From: Longispora fulva
Lineage (GTDB): Bacteria > Actinomycetota > Actinomycetes > Mycobacteriales > Micromonosporaceae
Assembly (NCBI RefSeq): GCF_015751905.1
Contig: NZ_JADOUF010000001.1
Span: 8,245,501 to 8,309,500 of the forward strand
Direction of reading: 5' to 3'
Length of the DNA stretch: 64,000 nucleotides
Numbering within the stretch: the stretch's first letter is position 1; each line of letters opens with the position of its first letter. The translations under genes and the position numbers were made by a program. This document shows, piece by piece, positions 26,207 to 34,905 of this stretch. The notes beneath the pieces were generated by a model. That model was not told the origin of the DNA. It did no database searches and worked only from the letters and a program-made list of their open reading frames with translations.

Positions 26207-27854
26207 TGCCTGGGATCCTCTGCTGTGGAAGGACGGGGTCAGTTCCCTCGTTCACGGCCCGTTCGCGGAGTGCCTGCCGGTCCACCTTGCCGGCGGCGCC
26301 GAGCGGCAGGGCCGGCAGCAGCAGCAACCGTTCCGGGAACTTCCGGGGCTCCATCCCGGAGGCGGCGAGGTGCGCGGTCACGTCGGCCAGGGTCAGGTCC
26401 GCCGCGGTGGCCACACAGGCGCAGACCCGCTCGCCGTACAGCGGGTCGGGCACCGACACGCAGGCCACGTCGCGGATGGCGGGATGGGTGATCAGCACCG
26501 ACTCGACCTCCGCCGGACTGATGTTCAGACCGCCCCGGATGACCACGTCCTTGCGCCGGCCGACGAGCGTGAGCCGGCCGTCCCCGTCGATGACGCCGAG
26601 GTCCCCGGTGCGGGTCCAGCCGTCGGGGGTGCGCAGCGAGGCGTCCAGGTCGGGGGAGTTGACGTAGCACATCGGCGACATCGGACCGCGTGCGACGACC
26701 TCACCGGTCGATCCGGTCGGCACCGTGGCCCCGTCGGAGTCGATGACCCGGATGTCCACGACGGCGGGGTCCGGGCGGCCGACGCTGCCGTCGTAGCCGC
26801 CGAGGCCGCCGTTGCACGAGACTCCGTCGGCCGAGCCGTACAGCCCCACGACGGCGCAGCCCAGTACCTCGCGGGCCCGCCGAGCGGTGTCCGGGTCGAG
26901 CGCGGAGCCGCCGAGCACGACGGCCCGCAGGCTGCTGAGGTCGGCGTCGTGGATCGCGGGGGAGTCCAGCAGCATGCGCAGCATCGTCGGCACGCCCAGC
27001 AGGTGGGTGGGGCGGGTCAGCGCGATCGCCTCGAGGGTGGCGACCGGATCGAAGGCCGGCCGCAGCACCAGGGCCCCGCCGAGGGTCGCGAGCGTGACCG
27101 GGGTACCGCTGGAGCCGAACGCCGAGGCCAACGGCACGAGGAAGAAGTTGCGCATGGCGTCGGGACCGTCGTGCAGGCCGGCCATCATGGCGCCCCGTCC
27201 GCCCGACAGGGCGTTGTGGGAGTACAGCACCATCTTCGGTTCCGCCTCCGACCCCGAGGTGACCAGGATCCGCGCCGGCCCGTCAGGGTCGATCGCCTTC
27301 TGGACGAACTCGCTGGCCTGCGGGGCGAGCAGCGCGTGGATCGGCACACAGCCCTGGACCTGTTCGTCGCCGACGACGATGACGGCGCGCAGCGCGGGCA
27401 GGGTGCCCGAGTGTTCGCGGATGCGCGCGGCGCAGGGGTAGCCGTGGTGGTCGGCGACGGTGAGGACCGCGACCGCCTCGGACCGGCGCAGCAGGCTCTC
27501 CGCGTCCCGGTCGCCCCGGCCGAGCGGGAACGGCAGCGCGATGGCGCCGACGGCGGCGACGGCGAGGTCGACGGCGCAGGCCAGGCGGTCGTTGGGCAGC
27601 TGCACGGCCACGACGTCGCCGAAGCCGATCCCGAACTGGGTCAGCCCGGCGGCCAGGCGTCGGGTCAGCTCGTCGAGTTCGGCGTAGCTGACCGTGCCCT
27701 CGGCGTCGAGCACGGCGGGCGCGCCGGGGTCGCGCTCGACATGGCCGCGGAACAGGGAGTACAGGTCCCTGTCGGGGTAGTACCCCGCCGCGGCCCAGGA
27801 TCTGCGCAGGTCGGCGGGGATATGGTCGGTGTGCCGGGTGGCGGTAGGGTTCAC
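26199..27854 (-). CDS. Class I acyl-CoA ligase / adenylate-forming enzyme
   Basis: A 551-residue AMP-dependent ligase. The A3 motif is altered to TSGSEAEPKMV (usual TSGSTGxPK), A5 is LYGSADGVS, the hinge is GRRKDVVIRGGLNISPAEVE and the C-terminal lysine is in LPLGAAGKVDRQ. The last two fit an active ligase. The GTG at 27854 is chosen because AGGGAGG lies 6 bp upstream; the frame is open further but overlaps the neighbouring ligase gene. It is the middle gene of ligase-ligase-P450. The substrate is unknown. Confidence 0.87.
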   Translation of the reverse strand: MNPTATRHTDHIPADLRRSWAAAGYYPDRDLYSLFRGHVERDPGAPAVLDAEGTVSYAELDELTRRLAAGLTQFGIGFGDVVAVQLPNDRLACAVDLAVAAVGAIALPFPLGRGDRDAESLLRRSEAVAVLTVADHHGYPCAARIREHSGTLPALRAVIVVGDEQVQGCVPIHALLAPQASEFVQKAIDPDGPARILVTSGSEAEPKMVLYSHNALSGGRGAMMAGLHDGPDAMRNFFLVPLASAFGSSGTPVTLATLGGALVLRPAFDPVATLEAIALTRPTHLLGVPTMLRMLLDSPAIHDADLSSLRAVVLGGSALDPDTARRAREVLGCAVVGLYGSADGVSCNGGLGGYDGSVGRPDPAVVDIRVIDSDGATVPTGSTGEVVARGPMSPMCYVNSPDLDASLRTPDGWTRTGDLGVIDGDGRLTLVGRRKDVVIRGGLNISPAEVESVLITHPAIRDVACVSVPDPLYGERVCACVATAADLTLADVTAHLAASGMEPRKFPERLLLLPALPLGAAGKVDRQALRERAVNEGTDPVLPQQRIPGND

Positions 27855-27907
27855 GAGAACCTCCCTGATTCTGCGCCTCGTCGCGGACGACGGCGGCGCC
27901 CTACGGG

Positions 27908-29485
27908 TTACACCCGGGAGACGTCCCGGCCGAACGCTGCGCGGGCCTGGGTCCGCAACCGGGCGCGATCGGGCTTGCCCGGGCCGATCACCGGCAACTC
28001 CTGGCAGATCTCGATCACGCTCGGGACGTGGTTGTCCGACAGTGCCCCGGACACGTGGCGGCGCAGGTCGTCGAGGTCGACGACCGTGCCGGGCCGGGCG
28101 ACGACCGCGGCGTAGATCCGCTCGACGCGGTCGGCGTCCTCCACACCGCACACTGCGGCCTGGGACACGCCGGGTGCCTCGCTGAGGACCCGCTCGACAG
28201 CCGCCGGATGGATCAGGATCCCCTTGACCTTCATCACGTCCGAGAGCCGGCCGGTCAGGTGCAGGTACCCGTCGTCGTCGAGGTGACCCAGGTCGCCGGT
28301 GCGGGTCCAGCCGTCCCGGGTGGCCTGTGCGGTCAGCTCCGGTTCGTGCCAGTAGCCGGCCATCGCCCAACGGGGGACGGCGCACACCTCGCCGACCTCG
28401 CCGGCGGGCAGGGCGACGCCGGTGTCCGGGTCGCGGACGCTCACCGCGTCGGGATTCAGCGGGCGGCCGACCGTGCCGCACAACCGGAGGTCGTGGTGGT
28501 CGCCCGGGAACAGCATGGTGAGCACGCCGGTCTCGGTCGTGCCGTACACCTGCATCAGGACCGGGCCGAAGATCTCGAGGGCCTCGCGCAGCCGGAGCGG
28601 CGCCGCGTGGCTGCCCGTGTAGATGAGCTCGCTCAGGCTGGACAGGTCGGTGCCGGGGCGGTCGGGGTGGGTGGCCAGCGCGTACACCTGCGGGGTGCCG
28701 AGAATGAGCCGCGTGACGCCGTGCTCGGCGACCGCCCGCAGGACCGCGCCCGGGTCGAACCCGGGGTGGAGAATGACCACGCCGCCGGTGAAGAGCGTGT
28801 CGTCGGCGCCGAACCCGCTGGAATGGGTCAACGGCGCGGTGATCAGCAGGTGCGCGTCGGCACTGCGGGTCCTGGCCGACGTGGCCATCTCGTTCTTGAC
28901 GGCGAAGGGCCAGCAGACGCCCTTCGGGTGGCCGGTCGACCCGCTGGTCTGGGTGATCACCGCGAGGTCCTCGTCGGCGAAGGCTGAGGAGTCGAGGTCC
29001 TCGACGGAGCCCGAACCGGATTCGGCGGTCAGGTCGACGGTGTCGGGGCCCGCCGGGCCGTACACGGCGAGGACCGGCCCGCCGGTGCCGGCGGCGAGCA
29101 GCTCGCGCGCCCGGCCGGCGTTGGCCGCGTCGACAGCGAGCACGCGCGCGCCCACCTCGGCGACGATGGCGCGTTGCAGCTCCAGCCGCAGCTCGTCGTC
29201 GGGGCTCACGGCGTTCATGCCGCGCACGTGCGCCGCGGTCGCGCCCAGCAGGTTGGCCGCCCAGCGCAGGATCAACGTCGCGGGCGTGTTCGGCTCGGTG
29301 AGGATGCCGACCACGTCGCCGCGGCCGACGCCCTGCCCGCGCATCACCGCCCCGGCACGGCGGGTCGCCTCTGCCAGCTCCCCCGTGGTCAGTGTGACGC
29401 CGCCGCTGACCACGGCGGCGCGATCCGGATCGGCGTCGAAATGGGCCAGCAGCTGCCGGACGTAGTTCTCATGCGTCGTACTCAT
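27908..29485 (-). CDS. Class I acyl-CoA ligase, paralogue of the NRPS N-terminal ligase domain
   Basis: A 525-residue adenylate-forming enzyme with TQTSGSTGHPKGV (A3), VYGTTETGV (A5), TGDLGHLDDDGYLHLTGR and the C-terminal Lys in IGPGKPDRARL. Long stretches match the first domain of the NRPS at 56777-60811 (both have [11 protein letters not shown], a GFDP segment and HGVTRL-LG-P-VYAL), so the two arose by duplication. It is first in the leftward operon with another ligase and a P450, driven by a cluster-type promoter at 29583-29628. It probably activates the same type of acid as the NRPS domain (inference). Confidence 0.88.
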   Translation of the reverse strand: MSTTHENYVRQLLAHFDADPDRAAVVSGGVTLTTGELAEATRRAGAVMRGQGVGRGDVVGILTEPNTPATLILRWAANLLGATAAHVRGMNAVSPDDELRLELQRAIVAEVGARVLAVDAANAGRARELLAAGTGGPVLAVYGPAGPDTVDLTAESGSGSVEDLDSSAFADEDLAVITQTSGSTGHPKGVCWPFAVKNEMATSARTRSADAHLLITAPLTHSSGFGADDTLFTGGVVILHPGFDPGAVLRAVAEHGVTRLILGTPQVYALATHPDRPGTDLSSLSELIYTGSHAAPLRLREALEIFGPVLMQVYGTTETGVLTMLFPGDHHDLRLCGTVGRPLNPDAVSVRDPDTGVALPAGEVGEVCAVPRWAMAGYWHEPELTAQATRDGWTRTGDLGHLDDDGYLHLTGRLSDVMKVKGILIHPAAVERVLSEAPGVSQAAVCGVEDADRVERIYAAVVARPGTVVDLDDLRRHVSGALSDNHVPSVIEICQELPVIGPGKPDRARLRTQARAAFGRDVSRV

Positions 29486-29582
29486 AGACCCGTCTCGTCC
29501 TTCTCGTGCGGGACAACAGTGCGATGGTCACGCGCAGGCCGCGACGCACTCGATCGAGTGTCCAAGGAGGGGGCCTATTCGC

Positions 29583-29628
29583 AGGCTAACGGGTGGATCC
29601 GGCACCCCTCCATCCCTCACCTTGACAG
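29583..29628 (-). promoter_or_regulatory. Cluster-type promoter for the ligase-ligase-P450 operon
   Basis: On the minus strand CTGTCAAGGTGAGGGATG occupies 29628-29611, followed 23 bp later by TAGCCT (29588-29583). The predicted transcript start is ~90 nt before the ATG at 29485. Confidence 0.78.
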
Positions 29629-29658
29629 CACCTGACACCGCGGATCACGGAATGGGAA

Positions 29659-29700
29659 CAGCGCCACCCACCGGATCGGAGTCCATAGTGGATGGCGCTG
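29659..29700 (-). terminator. Hairpin downstream of the formamidase-like gene
   Basis: Arms CAGCGCCACCCAC and GTGGATGGCGCTG pair over 12 of 13 positions around a 16-base loop. It lies just past the leftward formamidase stop (29737) and upstream of the next leftward promoter, as expected for a terminator separating the two units. Confidence 0.65.
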
Positions 29701-29736
29701 GGAGTGCCGGGCGTTACCCGTCGGATTGTGGTCTTG

Positions 29737-30732
29737 TCAGGCTTCGGGGCGCAGCCAGCGGTCGACCCGGGCCAGCAGGTCGGCCGGGAAGACATCCTTG
29801 CGCAGCAACCCATGCACACCCTTCGGCGGCATGGGCACGTCCACGTGGTGCGCCTCGGTCTGGTCCGCGTACTGGGTGATCCGGAAGCTCGTCGCCATGC
29901 TGCACAGCGCGTACGCCTCGGCGCGGGTGACCCCGGACGCGGCGCTGAACCAGCTGATCAGCCCACGCAGGCAGTCGAGCAGCGCCGCCTCGAGGCTGTC
30001 GGCCAGCCCGATCCCCACCCAGTGCGTGTCGGTCTCGGCGAGGGGCCGGGTCAGGCCGACGCCCTTGTGCAGGTCGTAGCGCATCCGCAGCCGCTCGGCG
30101 GTGGACTTCAGCGCGGTCTGGTCCACCAGGCCGTCGCCCTGCAGCGCGTGGATGTCGCCGATCCAGATCCTGGCACCCGGCTTGGCGACCGGGAGGAACA
30201 GCGACGAGCCCACGGTGAGCTCCGGCAGGGCGAGGTTGCCGCCGTGGTCGCCCGCGATCAGGGCGCTGACCTGCTCGTCACCCTCCGGCTCGACGGCGAT
30301 GATGCCGGCGAACGGGTCCAGCGGCAGTGTGATGCCGTGCACGTAGTCGGCCCGGGTGCGGGTCTCGTCGAAGTGGAAGTCGTGGAAGTACGGCTCGTCG
30401 AAGTCCCGGGGCAGCGCGCCGGCCCTGGTCGGGAAGGCGTTGGCGCCCCAGTCGTGCAGCCGGAGCTCGACGAGCCGGCACTCCACGACGTCACCCGGCT
30501 CGGCGCCGCTGATCTCCACGGGGCCGACCAGTTGGAACGGGCAGCCCGGATACTCCTGCCGCAGCTTCCCGCGTTCGGCGAACGACATGCCGTACCGCAG
30601 TTGGTTCTGCCAGTTCGTCCAGGTGTCCGGGTACAGGACCTCGTCGCCGGGCTCGATCTTGGCGACCGACACCGCGCCGGGGTCGAGGATTCCCGCCCGA
30701 ACCGAGGCCAGCGTGGACTCGACCGTATGCAT
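29737..30732 (-). CDS. Acetamidase/formamidase family amide hydrolase
   Basis: About 331 residues from the ATG at 30732 (GTGs at 30738 and 30747 are alternatives). The segment GDIHALQGDGLVDQTALKSTA corresponds to the GDxHAxQGDGE hallmark of the FmdA/AmdA family, and the N-terminal VAKIEPGDEV region and metal-side HDWG/FHDFHF segments fit too. The family hydrolyses formamide, acetamide or related small amides. Such a gene is not part of the classical rifamycin set; here it sits between two cluster-type promoters and could process an amide or formyl group of a precursor or clear a toxic amide (inference). Confidence 0.85.
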   Translation of the reverse strand: MHTVESTLASVRAGILDPGAVSVAKIEPGDEVLYPDTWTNWQNQLRYGMSFAERGKLRQEYPGCPFQLVGPVEISGAEPGDVVECRLVELRLHDWGANAFPTRAGALPRDFDEPYFHDFHFDETRTRADYVHGITLPLDPFAGIIAVEPEGDEQVSALIAGDHGGNLALPELTVGSSLFLPVAKPGARIWIGDIHALQGDGLVDQTALKSTAERLRMRYDLHKGVGLTRPLAETDTHWVGIGLADSLEAALLDCLRGLISWFSAASGVTRAEAYALCSMATSFRITQYADQTEAHHVDVPMPPKGVHGLLRKDVFPADLLARVDRWLRPEA

Positions 30733-30801
30733 CGTCACGCCGGCCACGTTAGGCAGCGCGACAGGGCTCCGGCAAGCAGTTCCGGGCGAGGCCGGGCAAA
30801 A

Positions 30802-30844
30802 CTGTCAACCTGGCGGATGCCCAGCGCGACGCATTCACTACGAT
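30802..30844 (+). promoter_or_regulatory. Cluster-type promoter for the FMN reductase gene
   Basis: CTGTCAACCTGGCGGATG at 30802-30819 (three changes from consensus), then TACGAT at 30839-30844, 20 bp after the GGAT. The transcript would start ~95 nt before the TTG at 30944. Confidence 0.65.
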
Positions 30845-30943
30845 GGTTGCCGGAGCGACCTCTCGTCGATCGGGGAAACTCGATCCGGTGGCGTCCCTCC
30901 GCACGTCAGACCCAATCACTGAAATGAATGCGAGTGTGGTAAG

Positions 30944-31579
30944 TTGCGGATTCTCGGCGTTTCCGGATCGCTCCGCAAGGAGTCGTTCAACACCCGGCTG
31001 CTGGCGGCACTACAGCCGCTCGCCCCGGAGGGCATGCAGATCGACGTCTTCGACGGGCTCGGCGATCTCCCGCCGTACAACCAGGACCTGGACACCCCGG
31101 ACGACACCCCGGAGTCTGTCGTCCGGTGGCGCACCGCCATCAGCGAGGCGGACGGGCTGCTCATCGTCACGCCGGAGTACAACGGCTCGATTCCCGGTGT
31201 GGTCAAGAACGCGATCGACTGGGCGTCCCGCCCGCTCAAGACCGCCGCGGTGCACGGCAAGTGCGTGGTGACCATGGTGGCCACCCCGGGCCGAGGCCTG
31301 GGCCGCAACGCCCTGTCCGACCTCGGCCGGGTGCTCAACGACTGCCACGCGCACGTCATCAGTGGACCGTGGGTGGTGGTCACCGAGGCCACCGACAAGC
31401 TCACCGACATCGAGGACGAGGCGAACGGGGAGCTGATCGCCACGATCACCGACCCCTTCACCAAGCACATCGCCACGGCCCAGCTGAACGCGCTGGCCGC
31501 GGCGGTCACCGCCGGTGCCGGGGAGCACGCCGTGGCTCCGCTGCGCGCCTTCTTCGCCGCCGGTCGGGCAGCCAGGTAG
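30944..31579 (+). CDS. NADPH-dependent FMN reductase (chromate-reductase/ArsH-like)
   Basis: A 211-residue flavodoxin-fold enzyme. The N-terminal phosphate-binding loop GVSGSLRKESFNTRLL and the conserved TPEYNGSIPGVVKNAIDW identify the NADPH-dependent FMN reductase family. It starts at a TTG (30944), the first possible start after an in-frame stop at 30920-30922. It would supply reduced FMN or reduce quinones. A role in handling the naphthoquinone/hydroquinone state of an ansamycin is plausible but is inference. It is monocistronic, between a cluster-type promoter and a long terminator hairpin. Confidence 0.88.
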   Translation: MRILGVSGSLRKESFNTRLLAALQPLAPEGMQIDVFDGLGDLPPYNQDLDTPDDTPESVVRWRTAISEADGLLIVTPEYNGSIPGVVKNAIDWASRPLKTAAVHGKCVVTMVATPGRGLGRNALSDLGRVLNDCHAHVISGPWVVVTEATDKLTDIEDEANGELIATITDPFTKHIATAQLNALAAAVTAGAGEHAVAPLRAFFAAGRAAR

Positions 31580-31597
31580 ATAGATCCCCCGCACGCT

Positions 31598-31647
31598 CTC
31601 CTGGGCGGTGAGAGGACGGCTCCAGCCGTCCGCTCACCGCCCAGGAG
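31598..31647 (+). terminator. Long composite terminator hairpin
   Basis: An outer 15-bp perfect stem (CTCCTGGGCGGTGAG / CTCACCGCCCAGGAG) encloses an inner 8-bp stem (GGACGGCT / AGCCGTCC) with a 2-base loop and single-base bulges on each side. It ends the FMN reductase transcript and insulates the PKS promoter that starts 27 bp downstream. Confidence 0.9.
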
Positions 31648-31673
31648 TGTCTCCGGCGGGGCCGCCCGCGCCG

Positions 31674-31717
31674 CTGTCAGGCTGAGGGATGTTCGCCCAC
31701 CAGAGCCGCGATAGCCT
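31674..31717 (+). promoter_or_regulatory. Cluster-type promoter for the modular PKS gene
   Basis: CTGTCAGGCTGAGGGATG at 31674-31691, then TAGCCT at 31712-31717 (21 bp later). It gives a ~150-nt leader before the GTG at 31873. Confidence 0.8.
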
Positions 31718-31872
31718 CCACAGGCGGGCTGAGAGGCCTCGTCCGACCCTTCCGGCACGCGTTTCCACCGGTGCTGATGCGCGCCCCAGTCCGGCGGCGT
31801 CCGCCCCGCCCGCGATCGGCGTCGCGGGTCCGGTGCCCGGTCGGGCCGCTCTAGGAGAGGACGTGGGATTCC

Positions 31873-34800
31873 GTGCGTGCTGCCCTGATCAAGGCTCTCC
31901 CCGCGGTGTTGCGGGAGAACGCGGACGGCCTCGGTGAGAAGGTCGCGTTCTCCGACGACCGGCGGTCGGTCACCTACCGGGATCTGGAGACGCGTACCCG
32001 TCGGCTGGCGGGGCATCTCGTCGGCCTCGGCGTCCAACGGGGCGACCGGGTGATGATCTGTCTGCGCAACAGTGTGGACATGGTCGAGAGCTACCTGGCT
32101 ATCGTGCGCGCCGGAGCCGTCGGGGTGCCGGTCAATCCCGCCTCCACCCACGCCGAACTGTCCTATCTCCTCGCCGACAGCGGCGCGGTGCTCGTCATCA
32201 CCGATCCCGTGCACGCGCCCGACTTCCGGCACGCGCCCCAGGTGCTGGTCACGGGGGACACCCCCGCCAGTTCCTACGACGCGCTCGCCGCGACCGAACC
32301 CGCCCATGCGGCCCCGGACGACCTTGACCTGGACGACGTGGCGTGGATGTTCTACACGTCCGGGACCACGGGAAAGCCGAAGGGCGTGTTGTCCAGCCAG
32401 CGCAACTGCCTCTACTCGGTCGCCGCGAGCTACGTGCCCATCCCGGGGCTGTCGGCCGCCGACCGGGTGCTGTGGCCGCTCCCCTTGTTCCACAGCCTGT
32501 CCCACATCGCCTGCGTGCTGTCGGTGACCGTCGTCGGCGCCACGGCGCGCATCATGGACACCCCCTCCGCCGAGGAGGTCCTGACGGCGGTGCGCGAGAC
32601 CCGCGCCACATTCCTGGCCGGCGTGCCCACGACGTACCACCATCTCGTGCAGGCGCGGCAGCAGAACCCCTTCTCTCTTCCGGACCTGCGGATCGGGCTC
32701 GTCGGGGGAGCGGTCGCCGGCCCCGAGCTGTGCCGCTCGTTCCGCGAGAGCTTCGGGATCCCGCTCGTCGACGCCTACGGCAGCACCGAGACCTGCGGCG
32801 CGATCACGATGAACCCGCCCGGCGGCGCCCGCGTCGACGGGTCCTGCGGCCTCCCGGTGCCCGGAGTGGACGTCCGGCTCGTCGACCCGGACGCCGGGCG
32901 GGACGTCCCCGACGGGGTCGAGGGCGAGGTGTGGGTCAGCGGCCCGAACGTCATGGCCGGCTACCACAACAGGCCCGAGGCGACGGCGGCGGCGCTCCGG
33001 GACGGCTGGTACCGCACCGGTGACCTGGCCCGACGGGACGCCGCCGGCTACTTCACGGTCTGCGGCAGGATCTCGGACCTGATCATCCGGGGCGGGGAGA
33101 ACGTACACCCCGAGGAGATCGAGGCGGCCCTCCGCGACATCCCGGGGGTCGTGGACGTCGGCGTGGCCGGCCGGCCGCACGAGGTGCTCGGCGAGGTGCC
33201 CGTCGCCTACGTCGTGCCGGGGACCTCCGGCGTCGACATGGGTGCGGTGATCGAGCGGTGTCGTCGGGAGCTGTCGGCGTTCAAGGTTCCCGAGGAGGTC
33301 TACGAGGTCGTCAGCGTGCCGCGGACGGCGTCGGGGAAGATCCAGCGGCGTCGGCTGGCCGGTCAGCCGGGCGTGCTGCGGTACACGGCGAGCGGGCGTC
33401 ACGACGGGGTACTGGGCGTCGAGTGGGTTCCCGCGCCGATCCACCACCGGCCCGATGCCGGGGCGTTCGAGCGGCCCGGGGTCGCACCCGCCTCCTGGGC
33501 GTTCGTGGGTCCCCGCGCCGCCGAGGTCGCCGCCGAGTGGCAGGACGTGGTGGGGCCGTCCGCGAGCCACCCGGACCTGGGGTCGGCGGGCGCGGCGGAG
33601 GTGACGGTGCTCCTGCCGCTCGATGGCGTGGACCCTGAGGAGCTGGCCGCGTGGGCGGCCCGCACCGGGACGGGCCGGCTGGTCGTCCTCACCCGCGGCG
33701 CCGTGGCCGTATCGGCGCAGGACGGGCCGGTGGACCCGGCCCAGGCCGCCGCCGCGGCCTGTGCGGCCCGGATGGGCGGGACCGTGGACCTGGACGACGG
33801 ACTGTCGGCCGAAGCCGTGCACGCCGCGATCCTCCTCGACGAGCCGCGGTCGGCGGTGCGGTCCGGCGGGATCCTCGTGCCCCGCCTGGTCCGCCAGCCG
33901 GTCGTCGACCGGCCGATGCGTGGTTCGTGGCCGGGCGCGGACGGCGTCGTGGTGGTGACCGGTGCGGGCACCGCGCGGGGTGCGGCGGTGGCGCGTCACC
34001 TCGCTTCCGTGCACCCGACCGCGCGACTGTTGCTCGTGTCCACTGCGGACACGCTGGCTCGGGCGGGGTCGGCCGACGACGCGCCTGCTCAGCCCGGGGC
34101 TGCCGCCGCCACACCTGGGCAGCTGGGGTCCGCTGCCGACACGCCCGGGCAGTGGGTGTCCGCCGACGACGCGGTGTCGGTCGCCGCGGCCGGCCAGGTG
34201 ACCGCGGTGTTCCTCGCCGACGGCGACCTGGACCTGGCCCGGGCGCTGAGCGTCGCCGCGGAGTCCGATCGGACCGCGTTCATCGCGATCGCCGACTCCC
34301 CGGAGTTCACCGACGCACCGGCCGGTCCCGACGGCGTGGACACGGTCGTCCAGGAACGCCGACGGCGAGGCCTGCGCGGATCGACCCTGGCCTGGCGTGC
34401 CAAGGACTCCGGTCCGCACTGGGAACGCGACGGGCTGTTCGCGGTCGACACCCTGCTCGCCGTACCGGACTCCCCGCCCCTGTTCGCCGCCCGCCCGCGC
34501 CAGCCGGATCCGGGGGCGCGGGTGCCGGCGCTGCTCCGCGGCCTGTTCCCGGAGCCGTCCGCCCAAGCCGGCCCCGACGACACGACGACAGCGGCGCTGC
34601 TGGCCGAGCTGTCCACTCTGGATGGCCACGCTCAGCTGGCCAGGCTCGAGGCGTTGGTCCGTGCCCAGACTGCCGCCGCGCTCGACTGGCCCGACTCCGC
34701 ACGCGTCCCGGCGGACAGCTCCTTCCGCGACCTCGGCCTCACCTCCGTCGCGATCGTCGAACTGCGCAGACGGCTACTGGTGGAGACGGGCCTGAAACTG

Positions 34801-34905
34801 CCGACGGGAGTGGCTTTCGACCACCCGACGCCGCGCGGGTTGGCCGCGCACCTGCATGCCGTGCTCCTCGGGGACGCGCCGCTGGCGACGGAGGCTGACA
34901 CGGTG
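31873..34905 (+). other. PKS loading module: AMP ligase - degenerate KR-like - ACP
   Basis: Residues 1-~495 form an adenylating domain (TSGTTGKPKG near 162, AYGSTETCGA, catalytic Lys in RTASGKIQRRR near 489), as used by ansamycin synthases to activate 3-amino-5-hydroxybenzoate. Residues ~510-890 are a reductase-like remnant: a nucleotide loop VVVTGAGTARGAAVA near 693 is visible but no Ser/Tyr catalytic pair follows, and the middle holds an imperfect Ser-Ala-Asp/Thr-Pro-Gly repeat. ACP serine 958 lies in DLGLTSVAIVEL. Confidence 0.85.

Noticed and set aside
27855-28481. Upstream extension of the second ligase frame
   Set aside because: It overlaps the neighbouring ligase gene in another frame; AGGGAGG before the GTG at 27854 sets the start.
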